Positions 11,441-22,950 of a DNA stretch of 64,000 nt are shown here, one piece after another. Every line of letters starts with the position of its first letter. Within the stretch, counting starts at the first letter, position 1. Under the pieces are notes generated by a model, which searched no databases, had not been told where the DNA came from, and worked only from the letters and a program-made list of their open reading frames with translations. The stretch is from the NCBI GenBank assembly GCA_016648135.1, contig JADDOH010001546.1, positions 107,225-171,224 on the forward strand, written 5' to 3'. The stretch is from Agrypnia vestita (taxonomy: Eukaryota; Arthropoda; Insecta; Trichoptera; Phryganeidae). The translations under genes were made by a program, and so were the position numbers.

Positions 11441-12299
11441 GGGTCTACTGGAGGCTGATTTTTGGCAGCCTATTTTTCTAAATCTTAAAATTTTAACAAT
11501 AAAGTGGTTATTACTTAAATATATATCAATATTTAATTTTTATTGTTACGACACAAGAGTTCTTTTACACATACATATTGGCAGGTTTTGTATACATCAA
11601 TTAAGGGATTTTTTTAGAATCCAAAAAACCTTAGGGTGACGGTACTGCTGGACTATCCCCTATTTGTTTATGCCAGGATGATAACTTAATTAATTTACAA
11701 TTATGACTTTTGCAATTTTAGATGAGACCTTTGGAACGTAGTCATAAATCTAAATGGTCTAATTAATGTGATATGTTGAGTAAGGGGAATTTGGAGTATA
11801 AGGGATTTATAAATGCTTGTCATTATTCAAGACAATTGTAACCTATGTAATTGTAACAATGTTTACATAAACGATGATTCAATATCACTTTTCAACACCT
11901 AATAGTTGTGCAGTAATGTCATATAAATTATTTTGAATCAAAACGGGTACATCCATATTTTGTTTCAATTGTTACATATATATGGATTTTAATATTGTAC
12001 TCTATGATTTCTGAGTGTTCTTAAAAAATACATTCTTATTTGTTGTTGAAGCAATATTTCAATCACCACGCAAACCGATTGTTGCAATCTGGAGTTTTGC
12101 CTAAAGTATTAGTTTTTGATGAATATATTGATGATGAAGATGAATATAATATAAAATGAGTAATAATATTATTTTGAAAGTTGGTAGAAATCTTATCATA
12201 CTTATTTTTAAATATTTTAAAATAAACTCAACATAAGTACTTATCTTTAAATATTTCAATATATTATATTTCTTTACCCTTTTCTATATATATATGTAT

Positions 12300-12560
12300 G
12301 TATAGCGGTCCCCAGCTGGCCCGCGCCGTTACCTACCTGCCTATGAGTGAGGACCCTTTTTTATTAGGTTAACATAAACAATGGCTGCTTCGGACCCATT
12401 GCCGGCTGTGTAAACAAATGCGAACAAAGGAAGTCATATTAGATGACGCCGTGCAGCAGTCTCGATTCATCCCAGGTACCGCCCGGTCGTTGTTTAGAAA
12501 ACCCTTTTTGTCTGCGTCCGTGGTACATTTCTCTTTGTCTGATCTATGTTATCATTTTTA
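12300..12560. other. GC-richer patch of unknown origin
   Basis: Sequence such as CCCCAGCTGGCCCGCGCC is out of character with its surroundings. I found no protein match. It may be part of a promoter or LTR-like fragment inside the larger decayed element. Confidence 0.3.
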
Positions 12561-12947
12561 CACATATTCAATATTTTTACTATTTTTTGTAAGTAATAAT
12601 TTACTTATTCACATACTATAAACTGTACATCTTGCTTTGCTCCTGGAGCCTATCTTCGGTCGAGGAATTAACATTAAATGACAATCGCTCTTTCATTCCA
12701 TCGACCTACAAACCTTCCCTACAAATGTGTCATATGTTTTTAAAAATACAATTATCTACCACACTTGTGACATTCTCCTTTTCCATACAAGTTCAATACG
12801 ATAAAGTTTATACTTTCATGGGACTGTAAAAATTTGGAAAAATCCATCAAAATTAAATAATGTGTATCATATATATGTAAAATATTATATGAACCTGAAT
12901 AATAAAAAATTATAAAATAAATATGTGTCTTGACGATTATCTATTTT

Positions 12948-13236
12948 TACTCCCTTTTTTTTAACTCGTGGCGTCTGATTGCTTGCTTGTCTGACGAAAA
13001 AACTTTGGATCGATTTTTAACCCTTTTCCCGTGATCCAATCGAGCTGAATATTTGCAAGCAGACTCGTGGCAACGATCAAGAAGATCTATCAAAATTTTG
13101 TTAAAAAAATTAATGATTATAATATATTTTTGGATTTTTCAAATTTTTAATGGTTTTTTCATACAACTCAGTAAGTTGTATGAAAATACTTCGACGCATC
13201 TGGTAGACACAAAACCCGAAAATGAGAAAGGGAGTA
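12948..13236. repeat. TACTCCC MITE family, copy 2
   Basis: It begins TACTCCCTTTTTTTT and ends AATGAGAAAGGGAGTA. The internal blocks match those in copies 1, 3 and 4. It lies directly inside the right terminal repeat of the 10313-13324 transposon and so inserted later or formed part of that element. Confidence 0.75.
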
Positions 13237-13364
13237 TTGCAAAAAATTGGTTTTTATGGATTAGTTTTTTTAGTGTTTGGATAACAATCACCAAATAACA
13301 ATATTGTAATTTTCAGAATAGGTCAAAATATATTATGAAATCTATATGAAGTTATGAAAAATGA

Positions 13365-13470
13365 AGTAAGTCCTATTTTTATAGCACAAGAGCTTAGTTT
13401 AGTTTGAAAATAGTAAGAATATTGATGTGACACGTATTCCGTGTTCGCATTTCTATTAAAAAAAATAATT
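13365..13470 (+). repeat. SINE family S, 5'-truncated copy
   Basis: Only the 3' body is present (AAGTCCTATTTTTATAGCAC ... TTGATGTGACACGTATTCC). It matches the bodies of the longer copies at about 33115-33285 and 38925-39095, which carry tRNA-like heads. Confidence 0.7.
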
Positions 13471-14152
13471 AAATCAAGATATACATTAAAAAATCTCACA
13501 TTTCATCAATTTTTCCTCCAAGTTATAATATTTTGGGAAATAAAATTGATTTGATTTAGTATTAAAAATACCGACCCACCAAAAATATTTCTATAAAATT
13601 CAGCATTCTTCCATATGCAAAACTACTATTCTTTCAATTAATTTATGGGATAAATTAAGCATGTACAAAAATCATACTTAACGTGTTGCCCACATGGAAC
13701 AAACCTTTTTAATTCCCCCGAGATGAAATTCTTTTGAAAAGGAGCATTCCTAAAATATCTAAGAAAACAGACAATTTAAAAAAATTCGTAGGTAGGTATG
13801 AATGGACATTGCAAGTTTATGAAATGTTATACGATCGGGATGATTAATATTATGAAAAGAGATTTTTTGCGATTAATCAGAATGAACTTCATTTATACGT
13901 CACAAAACCATAGTTTTTTTTTGTAATTTTATTAAACTTATAAAATATATTATGGAGAAATAAAATAAATAAGAACATCAAAGATGCGCTTTAGAAAAAG
14001 ATTTGCTATCACTGTCTACGTAGTACCTACGCATATGTGCCGTATACATTACACGCTGATTACCGATCTCATATAATTTTGATTCGGTGGATGACAGCTG
14101 TTTTCCCGAGGAGCGGTGAGATCGTTTATCGCGGTTTTTGAAGGTTTTCGCA

Positions 14153-14775
14153 ATGGATCCCGACGAGTGCATGAAGGAATGGACCGATTTAGCTACAGAA
14201 TTCAAAAATTTAGAGGTTTGTCTTTCAAATTGTCGTATTTCACATGTCGGAAAAGTAAGGTTATGGTAATCTGTAAATTGCTATGCACCCTTCTGTTGGA
14301 AGTATATTAATAATAAGATAATTGTATAACTGTTTTACGTTAAATTGATAATTATTTAATATTGCCTTGACAGTTATTTCTATCGTCGAAGTATTGTTTC
14401 AAAATCGGTTCTAAATTGTGTTGACTAACATTTCAACGTAAACTTTGTTTTGCCGAATATTTACATAAAATTAATTTGCATACACGTTTATCAGGTATTC
14501 ATAAAATTCTGTGCAGAAAATTATAAATATCGAACGTAGAATGACCCACTGAATTCATAAACAAGCTTTACAAAAGCATGACCTCTGAGAGACCAGTGTC
14601 AATGCAAGTGTACAAATAAACTGCAAATCGTTTTAATTGTATAATTTTGATTTTAGGTTGTCAATCGTGAATATCTTGGAAAATTGGAGGAAATTGGCGA
14701 TCTCCAAGGAAAATGTCTAAAGGAAATTACTCATCAACGTTATCGGATGTCAATTATCTCCGGGGCATTGAAAAA
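14153..14775 (+). CDS. TMEM120-like membrane protein, first two coding exons only
   Basis: Exon 1 is 14153-14215 (ATG; donor GTTTGT) and exon 2 is 14657-14775 (acceptor TTTTAG; donor GTATAA). They encode about 60 residues. The translation (ECMKEWTDLATEF ... REYLGKLEEIGDLQGKC ... ITHQRYRMSIISGALKK) follows the N-terminal coiled coil of human TMEM120A/B nearly position by position: C-x3-W-x-DL, R-x-Y-x2-KLEE, LQ-x2-C, I-x2-QR and ALKK. TMEM120 proteins are six-pass nuclear-envelope/ER proteins linked to fat-cell differentiation; the membrane domain would come from later exons, which I did not find. The 8.2-kb BEL element begins 1.3 kb downstream, so the next intron may be very long, or the gene may be broken here. 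Confidence 0.75.
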
Positions 14776-15422
14776 GTATAAATACCTTTTTTATTCTGTT
14801 ATATTTCATTTCTCTGCCTCTCGAATCAAGTTGTTTTCATTTTAAATGTCTAATGCCATGTTACCATTTTTAATATTTTTTATTCCTATTTTCCGCCTCA
14901 TAACATTTTTCTTATCTATCAACGGGTAACTGAGTGAGTATCGTTATGTTTGTACTTGTAAGACTTTTGTATCGTTGAAGGTGTTAATGATTAAAAAGCT
15001 GATAAAGCAAATTCATGTGAAGCGTTTATTTATATGTTTACCTATACATATAGTGATGTTATGGTAGGTTTGATATTAAGAGTTTATCAGTTTACCCTTT
15101 GCTCTCTGAAGCCCAGTAATCTCCAGCTCAATTCCGGTTTAATGACTGATCTATTAAAGTAGCTATGTAATAATTATAAAACTATGTTTTTCTTTCCTTT
15201 AAGGGGTTGCAATGCCCTGGGAACCTCAAATTTACATAAAATTAGAAGGAGGTGATTCATTTTTTTTTGACACGGAGTATAAATTATACATAGATGAACT
15301 TCTTTAATGAAAAATGGTTAAACATTTTTTTATACAGTATATAGTATTGAAAATTGTATAATTTTGAAAATAGAGGCAAACAATATACCTACATTTTTAG
15401 ATAAAAAAGAAAATGCTATTTT

Positions 15423-15699
15423 TACTCCCTTTCTTTTAACTCGTCTGATTTTTTACTTGTCGGCTTGTCTGTTTGTCTGCCGAAAAAACTTTGGATCGAT
15501 TTTTAACCCTTTTTCCGTGATCTTATCGAGCTGAAACTTTGCGGCGATAAAAATGATCTAACAAATTTAGTTAATTTTTTTTAAATAATTATAGTATAAT
15601 TTTGGATTTTTTGAAATTTTAAAGATTTATATATTGTTTAATTTTCGAACCCGACGCGTGGAGTAAGCGCGAAACCTGTTTCAATGAGAAGGGGAGTAT
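15423..15699. repeat. TACTCCC MITE family, copy 3
   Basis: Starts TACTCCCTTTCTTTTAACTC and ends GAGAAGGGGAGTA. It retains the CTTTGGATCGATTTTTAACC and CGCGAAACC blocks and lies in the presumed intron after TMEM120-like exon 2. Confidence 0.75.
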
Positions 15700-15835
15700 A
15701 AAAAACTTGATTTTTATGGGTTAGTTTTTTCAAAATAATTAAATAGTTTAATTTAAAATCATTTTGACCAGTGCAATATATGAAGTGTTCTCAATTCGAA
15801 CATACGTATATATAGAACTTTCAAAAATTTGATAA

Positions 15836-15951
15836 TGTGTGGATGTTCTTACGATGGAATTGGTGAACGTTTCATTGTGTAGAGTGATCACTTAAGTCAG
15901 CTCGTACAGGTTGTAAGCCCTGAGCCATCGTATAAGGGACTTCCATCCACT
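15836..15951. repeat. Short structured inverted repeat
   Basis: GTGGATGTTCTTACGATGG at the left is answered by CCATCGTATAAGGGACTTCC-ATCCAC at the right. The roughly 116-nt unit would fold as an imperfect hairpin enclosing ATCACTTAAGTCAGCTCG. No known RNA is recognised. Confidence 0.4.
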
Positions 15952-16097
15952 TTTCTCATATATATATATATAGCTTAGATTTTAATTAAATAAAATCATG
16001 TTTATTTATTTATCTGACGTCAGAAATGAATGGGTTTATCAACTTCTAAATAATGGTTATACCTTGGTTAAATGAACACATGTAATTTCATTATGTA

Positions 16098-17438
16098 TGT
16101 TACGGACAGACACGCCCGTAACAAATAATTATTTTAGAATAGGGTGGATCACCGATTACTCGCCTGTCTGCTGTGCTCCGGGCGTCGTGACGTCACTGAC
16201 GATGAGTCACAACTCGCTTCTAAATCTTGTTGATGATGATGATACTTTGGAAACACCGGAGAGCAACGCTACGATCGACGGTGTTTCTTCAGGGGTTTTA
16301 ATTCACCAAAATTTACACACAAGAAAAATTAAAAGCAAAGTTTTTGTTTCAGAAGGAAACCTAGCGAAAAACGGGCAGAGTGACGTTGTAAAAACTATTT
16401 GTCGCACATACACGGCAACAAATATTTACTGGCACTAAGGCACTGAGAGCACTGTGATTTCGCTAGGTTTTCGCAGCCTTTTTATTTGGGTCCAGCCAAA
16501 ATAACGGGAAAATAACTGCCAAAAAGGGATTACTGAAAGAGGGGATTTACATCTTTATTGTAGGCATCGGTGTAACGTGGTGGACCACGGAAGCTGTGCG
16601 CTCGGCCTAGCGGAACGACCGCTGGGCGCCGGCGATACCGTGCATCGGCGGCGCATATCTCGCGGCGCGCGGATATTTTTTAAGATAACTCCGCTCTCTC
16701 ATATCTCCCGCTAATGAGTCATATGTCAAAATGTGCGTCTGACATGCCCGCATGTGGGTGTAATACGCAGATTACTGTCCGGGCATGTCAGCGCTTGCAA
16801 ATCACGTGCATGTGACAAAAAATGAAACTTTTTTATTTATGATAATATCTAAATTATTAATATCGCATCAGGTAGCCCTTGTTTTTCTGAAGAAAATGAC
16901 ACCTCACACTTTAATTATTGAGCTCTCTAGCGATAGTGAATCTAAATTTAGCGCCGTACGAAAAAATGTACGGCGCGCTATCTCAAGTCACGAGCCGTGT
17001 GGGTGTCGGTTATTACCTGCCCGTATTTCTATTGGTACAGAGATGCGGGCAAGTACACTGTAGCTGACCGCTCCGTAGGCGACTACCTGATTTTTACTTT
17101 GCGATTTTATCTCAAAACAAAATTTAAAATATTTAATTAAGCGCGCCCGCGGCCCGAGTGACTCATCGTGAGATTTTAATCTCTCTCCCTCGGCCGCGGT
17201 CGTCGCTCTAATGGATGACTCATTAACGGGACCCTCATTGACAGTTATATACATAATTAGCAAAAATAATAGTTATATACACATATTTACAAATATTCTT
17301 AAGCTATTTTGCCTTTACGGCCTGGACCCTATTCACGATTCAAGACATTTATTTTTAAATACTTAATATTATATCATATTTCAAAATTAAGCAAAAAAAA
17401 TATTTTTAATCTTCGATTTTTGATCCTGTGCGAACCAC
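16098..17438 (-). repeat. BEL/Pao 3' LTR (left copy)
   Basis: Runs on the plus strand from TGTTACGGACAG to GTGCGAACCAC. It contains CpG-rich patches (CGGCGGCGCATATCTCG) and several near-palindromic TGAGTCA sites resembling AP-1-type motifs, probably part of the promoter/enhancer. It is paired with 22951-24291. Confidence 0.93.
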
Positions 17439-17502
17439 TCCCCCCGTATGGCTTTGGCCATACCAGAAGGACGCACAGGATCCTCGACGATTCCAGTGTC
17501 AT

Positions 17503-19296
17503 CTATGAAGGCTGCTGGTCTTGATCTGCTGCATGGGCGGCCGCTTCCTGAATCGGCTCGGTGGGCAGCACGACGATCTTAGTCACGGGCCGCGTGTATT
17601 CTCCGGTTGAGGTTTTTATGCGGACGATGCGTATCTGGCCGTCTGCCGCTGGAATGGCTTGCGTTATGATCCCTCGCGGCCAGCTATTACGTGGCAAGGC
17701 CGCGTCGGCGATGATAGCCATCCTTCCTGCACATACGGGCGGTGCGGGTTCTTGCCATTTACGCCTCTGAGCGAGCGTCGGTAAATATTCCCGCATCCAG
17801 CGTCTCCAGAACATATCTGCTAACTGTTGAGAGAACTGCCACTGTTTTTTCAGGCAGATCTGTTCATCCAGCGGTCCATACGCGGCCAGATGCATATGTC
17901 GTCCAGCCGTGTTCATTAAAATGTGATTCGGTGTGAGTGGCTCGCTGTCATCCGGGTCAACTGACACATGAGTCAGCGGTCTGCTGTTCACGGTGAATTC
18001 GGCTTCCGCGAGGGCTGTGACTAATGTTTCAACTCGCGGCGCCCGGTCTTTCAGCGTCATTTCGAGTGCCCGCTTGACCGAGCGCACGAGGCTTTCCCAC
18101 GCCCCGCCCATGTGTGGTGCTAATGGAGGATTGAACGCCCAATCTATGTTCTGGGCCGCCAAGTGGTCTTTCATTTGCGCTGCTTGTTTTATTTCCATCA
18201 GCGCCGCGGTTATTTCCTTTGCGGCTCCTTTGAAGTTTGTACCATTATCGGAGTACATATATCTCGGATGACCGCGGCGCGCGGCCATTCTTCTCAGAGC
18301 CATGACCGCTGAATCTGCACTCAACGAGCTCGCCAGTTCCAAGTGCACAGCTCGTGTCGTGAGACATGTGAAGAGTGCTCCATACATTTTTTCTCGGCGA
18401 CGGCCGATCGTGACCTGTATGGGCCCAAAGTAGTCGAGTCCACAATGTGTGAATGGAGGTAGGTGATGCGCCAGGCGCGCATTGGGTAATTGGCCCATAA
18501 GCGGAGATTGCGGTTTGCTTCGTCTGATCCGACACACTTGGCATTCAAAGTGCACGCGGCGTACTGCTGGTCGCAGACGGAATATAAAATAATTTTCTCG
18601 CACATCGCTCACTGTTACTTCGGGCCCAGGGTGGTTTCTGCGCTCATGATAATGCCTTAGCATTAATCTGGTATATGGATGGCTGCCATCTAATATGATC
18701 GGCTCCCTTAATCCCGCCGGTATGTCCGGCACTGAAGTCGCGATCAATCGGGTGCCCATGCGTATTATTCCGTGCGTGTCTATGTGTGGGGTCACGGTGT
18801 ATAGACGACCGGTACGTGGGGGAGGCTCCCCCCGCTGCAACGCTTGAATCTCGTGACCGAACGCATCTTCCTGTGCGCGCCGTATCCATGCGCGTTCAGC
18901 TCCATCTCGTTCGTCGGCTAGCAGGTCGCTGTGATGCAATCTCTGCGTGCGGTGTCGCGCATTCCAGGCGAACCTCCGCACCCATGCTGTGGCGCGTATC
19001 AACCTCGTCCATGATGAAAATCGGTGCACGTCTGGTAGTGCGCCGTCTCCTAAGCGGGCGCGCTGTATGTGTGCGATAGTGGTGGGTCGCATTTCCAAAA
19101 TTTCTTTGTCGGGCTGCGGCGGCGTTTTTTCACGAGGCCACTCGGATTCATCTTTTTTCAGGAAGGCTGGTCCACTAAACCATGGCCCTGAAGGTGATAA
19201 ATCGGGCGGCTCCCCATCTATGCGGCATGTAAATTCTTTTTTAATGGTGGCCGCCAAGCGCGCTGCAGTTTGCAGTTTGCAGCTTGCAGCTTGCAA
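17503..19296 (-). pseudogene. BEL/Pao Pol, integrase region
   Basis: The 597-residue frame covers the tail of RNase H, a zinc-binding domain and integrase. His217, His222, Cys252 and Cys255 form the HHCC zinc finger. Asp288 (GLDYFGP), Asp350 (YSDNGTNF) and Glu401 (GGAWESLVRS) form the DDE catalytic triad that inserts cDNA into the chromosome. The C-terminal PPVCAGRMAIIADAALPRN..W.RG..  block with EYTRPVTKIVVLP is the usual BEL/Pao ending. It is separated from the RT frame by a frameshift near 19260-19305. Nearly all of RNase H between TCRIDG (residues 23-28) and PPDLSPSGPWF (30-40) is absent. Confidence 0.9.
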
Positions 19297-21262
19297 GTTC
19301 TAATCGCGGCACTGATAGCGGTTTTAAGGGGGCTACTTTCGTTTTTGGCGCGATAAAATTCACTTTTTTCAAACCGTCTATTTTTTCCACAAAATATGCT
19401 ACCGCACAGCATGCTAATTCTGACGCGTCGCAGAAAATATGTAATGTCACTTGGCGATGACGACTCGAAATGCACTGTCTCGGAATTGCGCAGTCACTTT
19501 TGCGCAATAAAATTTGCCACATGCGCCATTTATTTGCACGTTCCACTTGAATAGGCTGATCCCAATCCACTTTAGAACGCCAGACGGCTTGTAGAAGAAT
19601 CTTCGATCTTATCATCACACATGCCAAAAAACCCACGGGATCAAAAATCCTCATGACCGCACTCAACACTTGGCGCTTTGTCGGTCTATCCTCTACTTTT
19701 AATTCCGGCAGATCCATAAATTTAAACAAGAATTTGTCCGCCGCCGGGTCCCATGATACTCCCAGGACTCGCTCTGTTATCATATCCGCCCCAATAATTT
19801 GTATATGTTCCAGTACATCGGCGTCATTAGAAGCCCAGTTGGTCAATTCCATCTTCCCTCTGCGAAGTATCTCGGACACCTGTCGTGCCATCATCACGTC
19901 TTCTTCTTTGGTGTCCACGGCACTCAGCATGTCGTCCATATAAAATTTATTTTTTATGACTGCCGCCGCTTCCGGAAACTGCGCGGCCGCCGAATCGGCG
20001 ATCTTATCGCGTACATATTGCGCGCTTGAAGGTGAGCAAGTAGCGCCGAAAACCATCGACGTCATCTTGTAGGTCTGCGGCTCTTCTCCCGGCTCATTCC
20101 ATATAAATAATTGTGATTCTTGATCTGGTTTCACAATTTTAATTCTCAAAAACATATCTCGGATATCGGCCGCAAGCGCTATACGGCCCTCCCGAAATCT
20201 GAATATGTTGCCTAGCAACGAAGACAAGAGGTCAGGTCCCGATAATAAAGCATTATTCAATGCTACGCCTTTGCATTTACTAGCGGCGTCGAAAACAATT
20301 CTTATTTTCTTGGGTTTTCGCGGATTAAAGACCGCAAAATGTGGCAGATACCATCTTCGGCTGCCTATTTGTTCCCTTTCCGCGGGTGACAAAATCTCGG
20401 CGAATCCTTGTTGGATATAGTACCGCATTTTTTCGCGATATGCGGTCGCGAAGGCCGGATCTTTATCCATTTTTCGCTGTATTCCAGCCCAGCGCCGTTT
20501 TGCGGTTTCTTCACTGTCCGGTAGGTATACCTCCTGCCGCCGCCATAACAAACCGGTTTCCCAAAAACCATCAGAGCGCTGCCTTGTAGTGGCTTCCATT
20601 ATCTGCATGGCTCGCAAGTCATCTGTTTTGACTCGCATTGTTGTGGTAATGCCTATCGAATCCACGGCAAAATGCGCCCTTATCAGTTGCTCGATCGCTC
20701 CATCCGTGGGAGCGGGCGTCTCATTCACTGCGAGCACGGATGACTCATCGGTCCGTATCATGGAACACACTCCGTGACGCACCCAGCCTAGTGCAGTTCG
20801 CGACTCTAACACGTCGCTGTTAGCTTTTATTACGCGCACTTCACGTGACGTAATAAGGCTGGTATTATCCATGCCAACCAATATTCGCGGTTGGACTATT
20901 TCTAAGCGGCCGCGGCCCACCAGCCCCTCTGCAATCGGTACCATGAATTGCGAGGGAAGGGCTAAATCACGCACCGTATTTGCTTGCACCTGATATTTTC
21001 TACCATCACTACTTTCGATTGTCAGATTCACTTTTTCAGATTTCGTGTCCGTACTGCACATACCTCCAATACCGCGAAGGTTTAATTTATACACTGGACC
21101 GCGCGCACCGACGGCACTAGCTAATTTAGCATCGATCAATGTCACTGAGGAGCCTTCATCACATAGCGCAAATGTTTTTATCTGCCCACTCGGGCCACCC
21201 ACGACGACCGGTTGCACTTTTAATAAAATTGCGTCATCAACTCGGGTAGCCACGGTGGCCAC
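19241..21262 (-). pseudogene. BEL/Pao Pol, protease and reverse transcriptase region
   Basis: The 673-residue frame begins with an aspartic protease (DEGSS, Asp35, the variant of DTGSS/DSGSS usual in Pao elements). It continues with a reverse transcriptase that has IRIVFDAAS (about 320-328), ALAADIRDMFLRI (about 362-374) and the catalytic YMDD at 441-444. It then enters RNase H (FCDAS, Asp612; SVPRLEL with Glu655). The first codon is GTG, not ATG. The frame is in fact the direct continuation of gag after one TGA. It ends prematurely where a heptamer repeat shifts the frame, leaving a spurious 18-residue tail. Confidence 0.92.
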
Positions 21263-21268
21263 CTGATG

Positions 21269-22891
21269 TCAGGCTTCACTTGGCCCGCGCGCTGCGCCTG
21301 GTGTATAGGCAACATCTTTTTCTGCCTCCGACGGCCTCGCGGTATTGTGTAATAATTTGTGGTGTTTTGCATTACAGTTTTTTACACTGCACCGGATGTT
21401 TCGCACTTTGCACTGATTATTGTGTCCCGGGAACCACTGTTCTAAACACTTAAAGCACAACTTTTTTTCGCGAACTATTTGTACGCGCTCCGCGGTCGTT
21501 TTTCGAACGAAATCACTACAGCCGGCCGTGCTGTGTGACGTCATATCGCAAATCGCACATTTTCGCGGCGCGTCTTTTGCGTTCGATATAGCAAAATTAA
21601 TTTGTGCATATTTTTTATTTTTCTGTCCCGGTACTAGCGACGTATCTTGTCCTCCGTGCTTGGGGGCGGCATCCGTTATCATAGTGAGCCAGTTTGCAAA
21701 ATCTTGTATCGTACTGGAATCTGACGAAGCTCTTGTAGCGAACCATGCCATCCGCGCTGGTAATGGTAGTCTTCCAACCATCTCACATAGTAGTTGGGGT
21801 GCGGCTAGATATCGGGAATCGAGACCTTCGACGGTGGCCACAGCATTCGTCACCGCGATCGCGAACTCAGTTAAACTTCCCGTATCACTGGAGTCTGTGA
21901 GACGTGGCAGATGTCTCACCTTTTCCAACATAGTTGCGATTATTTTGTCCGGCTGACCAAAACATCGCTCCAAAATTTGCATAATTTTTGCAACATTATG
22001 CGGGTCCACCAGCAATGGTGCAACCGTGTCCCGCGCTTTCCCTTTCAGGGCGCGCTGCAGACGAATTAAATTTTCTGCCGGATTTAAACTGCATAATTCC
22101 GACGACTGATCATATTGTGCTTTAAACGCACGCCATTCCATAACGTCCCCATTGAACACTGGCAAGTCTTTTGCGCTAGACTGCCGTGCCATCAACGCTG
22201 CCATACGCGGCTCGTCCTGACTGGACGCGTATCGGGGGCTTTCGACCGAGCGCGTTGACCGAATAGCTTCGGCGAACACGTCCGTCATTCGGTCGAACTG
22301 TGACTGCTGATTCCGCATCCATTCTGCCAATGGCGGAGGTGCAGTTTGTGCATGTCCATGTGACTGCACGGTATGTGGGTGGCTTGCTGTTGGTCCTCCC
22401 ATCTCGTCCCGGCGGCTGTTAAACTGATCCATGTCCGTTCTTCTCCGCTCGGGATCGTCACCCGATGTTGTAGGTATCGAGCTATTATTGCCCATATCCG
22501 GGCCCAAATCGCTTTCAGCAGAACATGGCGCCGCCGCGTTCGTTGCAACGGCGCCGACAGTACACGTTCCGGTACGTGACGTCACGGGATCCTTTCCCGC
22601 TGCTGTTTGCGATAATGACAGTGCTCGTGCGTAATCTGCCGCGTGACTCTGCTGCATTTCCTGCATCTGCCGCCTGTGATGGCGGTTTTGCCGGCGCAGC
22701 TCCGCCCTCAGCATTCTGATGATTTCGTTTTCTGATGCAGAAGCCGATGTAGCTTCTATAGACCCAGGCTGTGAGCCTCCTTCTTCCTCGTGTAACGCAT
22801 TCTCATCGTCTGAAGATGCTGGATTGCTTCGCGCATCTCCTTCTTCCGATGTGTCCCGACGAGCTCCCGATCTCAAACCAGATCGAGACAT
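21269..22891 (-). CDS. BEL/Pao Gag
   Basis: Structural nucleocapsid polyprotein of 540 residues. The ATG at 22891 is preferred; the longer frame to 22966 starts with GTG inside the LTR. Residues 1-60 are acidic and Ser-rich, followed by a basic helical stretch (about 61-80). A Pao-type capsid region runs about 240-410 (KDLPVFNGDVMEW ... ENLIRLQRALKGKAR ... FGQPDKI). Zinc knuckles at the C-terminus are Cys445-Cys448-His453-Cys458 and Cys479-Cys482-His490-Cys494, then CSVKNCNAKHHKLLH (501-515), which bind RNA. The terminating TGA is followed in the same frame by protease. Confidence 0.92.
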   Translation of the reverse strand: MSRSGLRSGARRDTSEEGDARSNPASSDDENALHEEEGGSQPGSIEATSASASENEIIRMLRAELRRQNRHHRRQMQEMQQSHAADYARALSLSQTAAGKDPVTSRTGTCTVGAVATNAAAPCSAESDLGPDMGNNSSIPTTSGDDPERRRTDMDQFNSRRDEMGGPTASHPHTVQSHGHAQTAPPPLAEWMRNQQSQFDRMTDVFAEAIRSTRSVESPRYASSQDEPRMAALMARQSSAKDLPVFNGDVMEWRAFKAQYDQSSELCSLNPAENLIRLQRALKGKARDTVAPLLVDPHNVAKIMQILERCFGQPDKIIATMLEKVRHLPRLTDSSDTGSLTEFAIAVTNAVATVEGLDSRYLAAPQLLCEMVGRLPLPARMAWFATRASSDSSTIQDFANWLTMITDAAPKHGGQDTSLVPGQKNKKYAQINFAISNAKDAPRKCAICDMTSHSTAGCSDFVRKTTAERVQIVREKKLCFKCLEQWFPGHNNQCKVRNIRCSVKNCNAKHHKLLHNTARPSEAEKDVAYTPGAARGPSEA

Positions 22892-22921
22892 GATGACATA
22901 CAGCAAAAATACAGCAAGTAA

Positions 22922-22950
22922 GAGCGGTTCTCCGGCGCCGAAGGACCAGT
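22922..22950 (-). promoter_or_regulatory. Probable primer-binding site of the BEL/Pao element
   Basis: Directly inside the 5' LTR on the minus strand the sequence is ACTGGTCCTTCGGCGCCGG. This is the expected location of the tRNA primer-binding site, and the TGG start matches a tRNA CCA end. The tRNA species was not determined. Confidence 0.6.

Larger units (their letters stand above)
10313..13324. mobile_element. 3-kb DNA transposon with about 40-bp terminal inverted repeats
   Basis: The left end (10313-10353) and right end (13283-13324) are near-perfect inverted copies of about 40 bp, sharing CTTATTCTGAAAAT and ATTTGGTGATTGTT. The interior is heavily decayed and contains a Cys-rich transposase tail (11189-11300), a hairpin repeat (11283-11440) and a MITE (12948-13236). 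Possible flanking duplications are not clear, so the superfamily is uncertain; a pogo-like origin is suggested by the tail. Confidence 0.6.
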
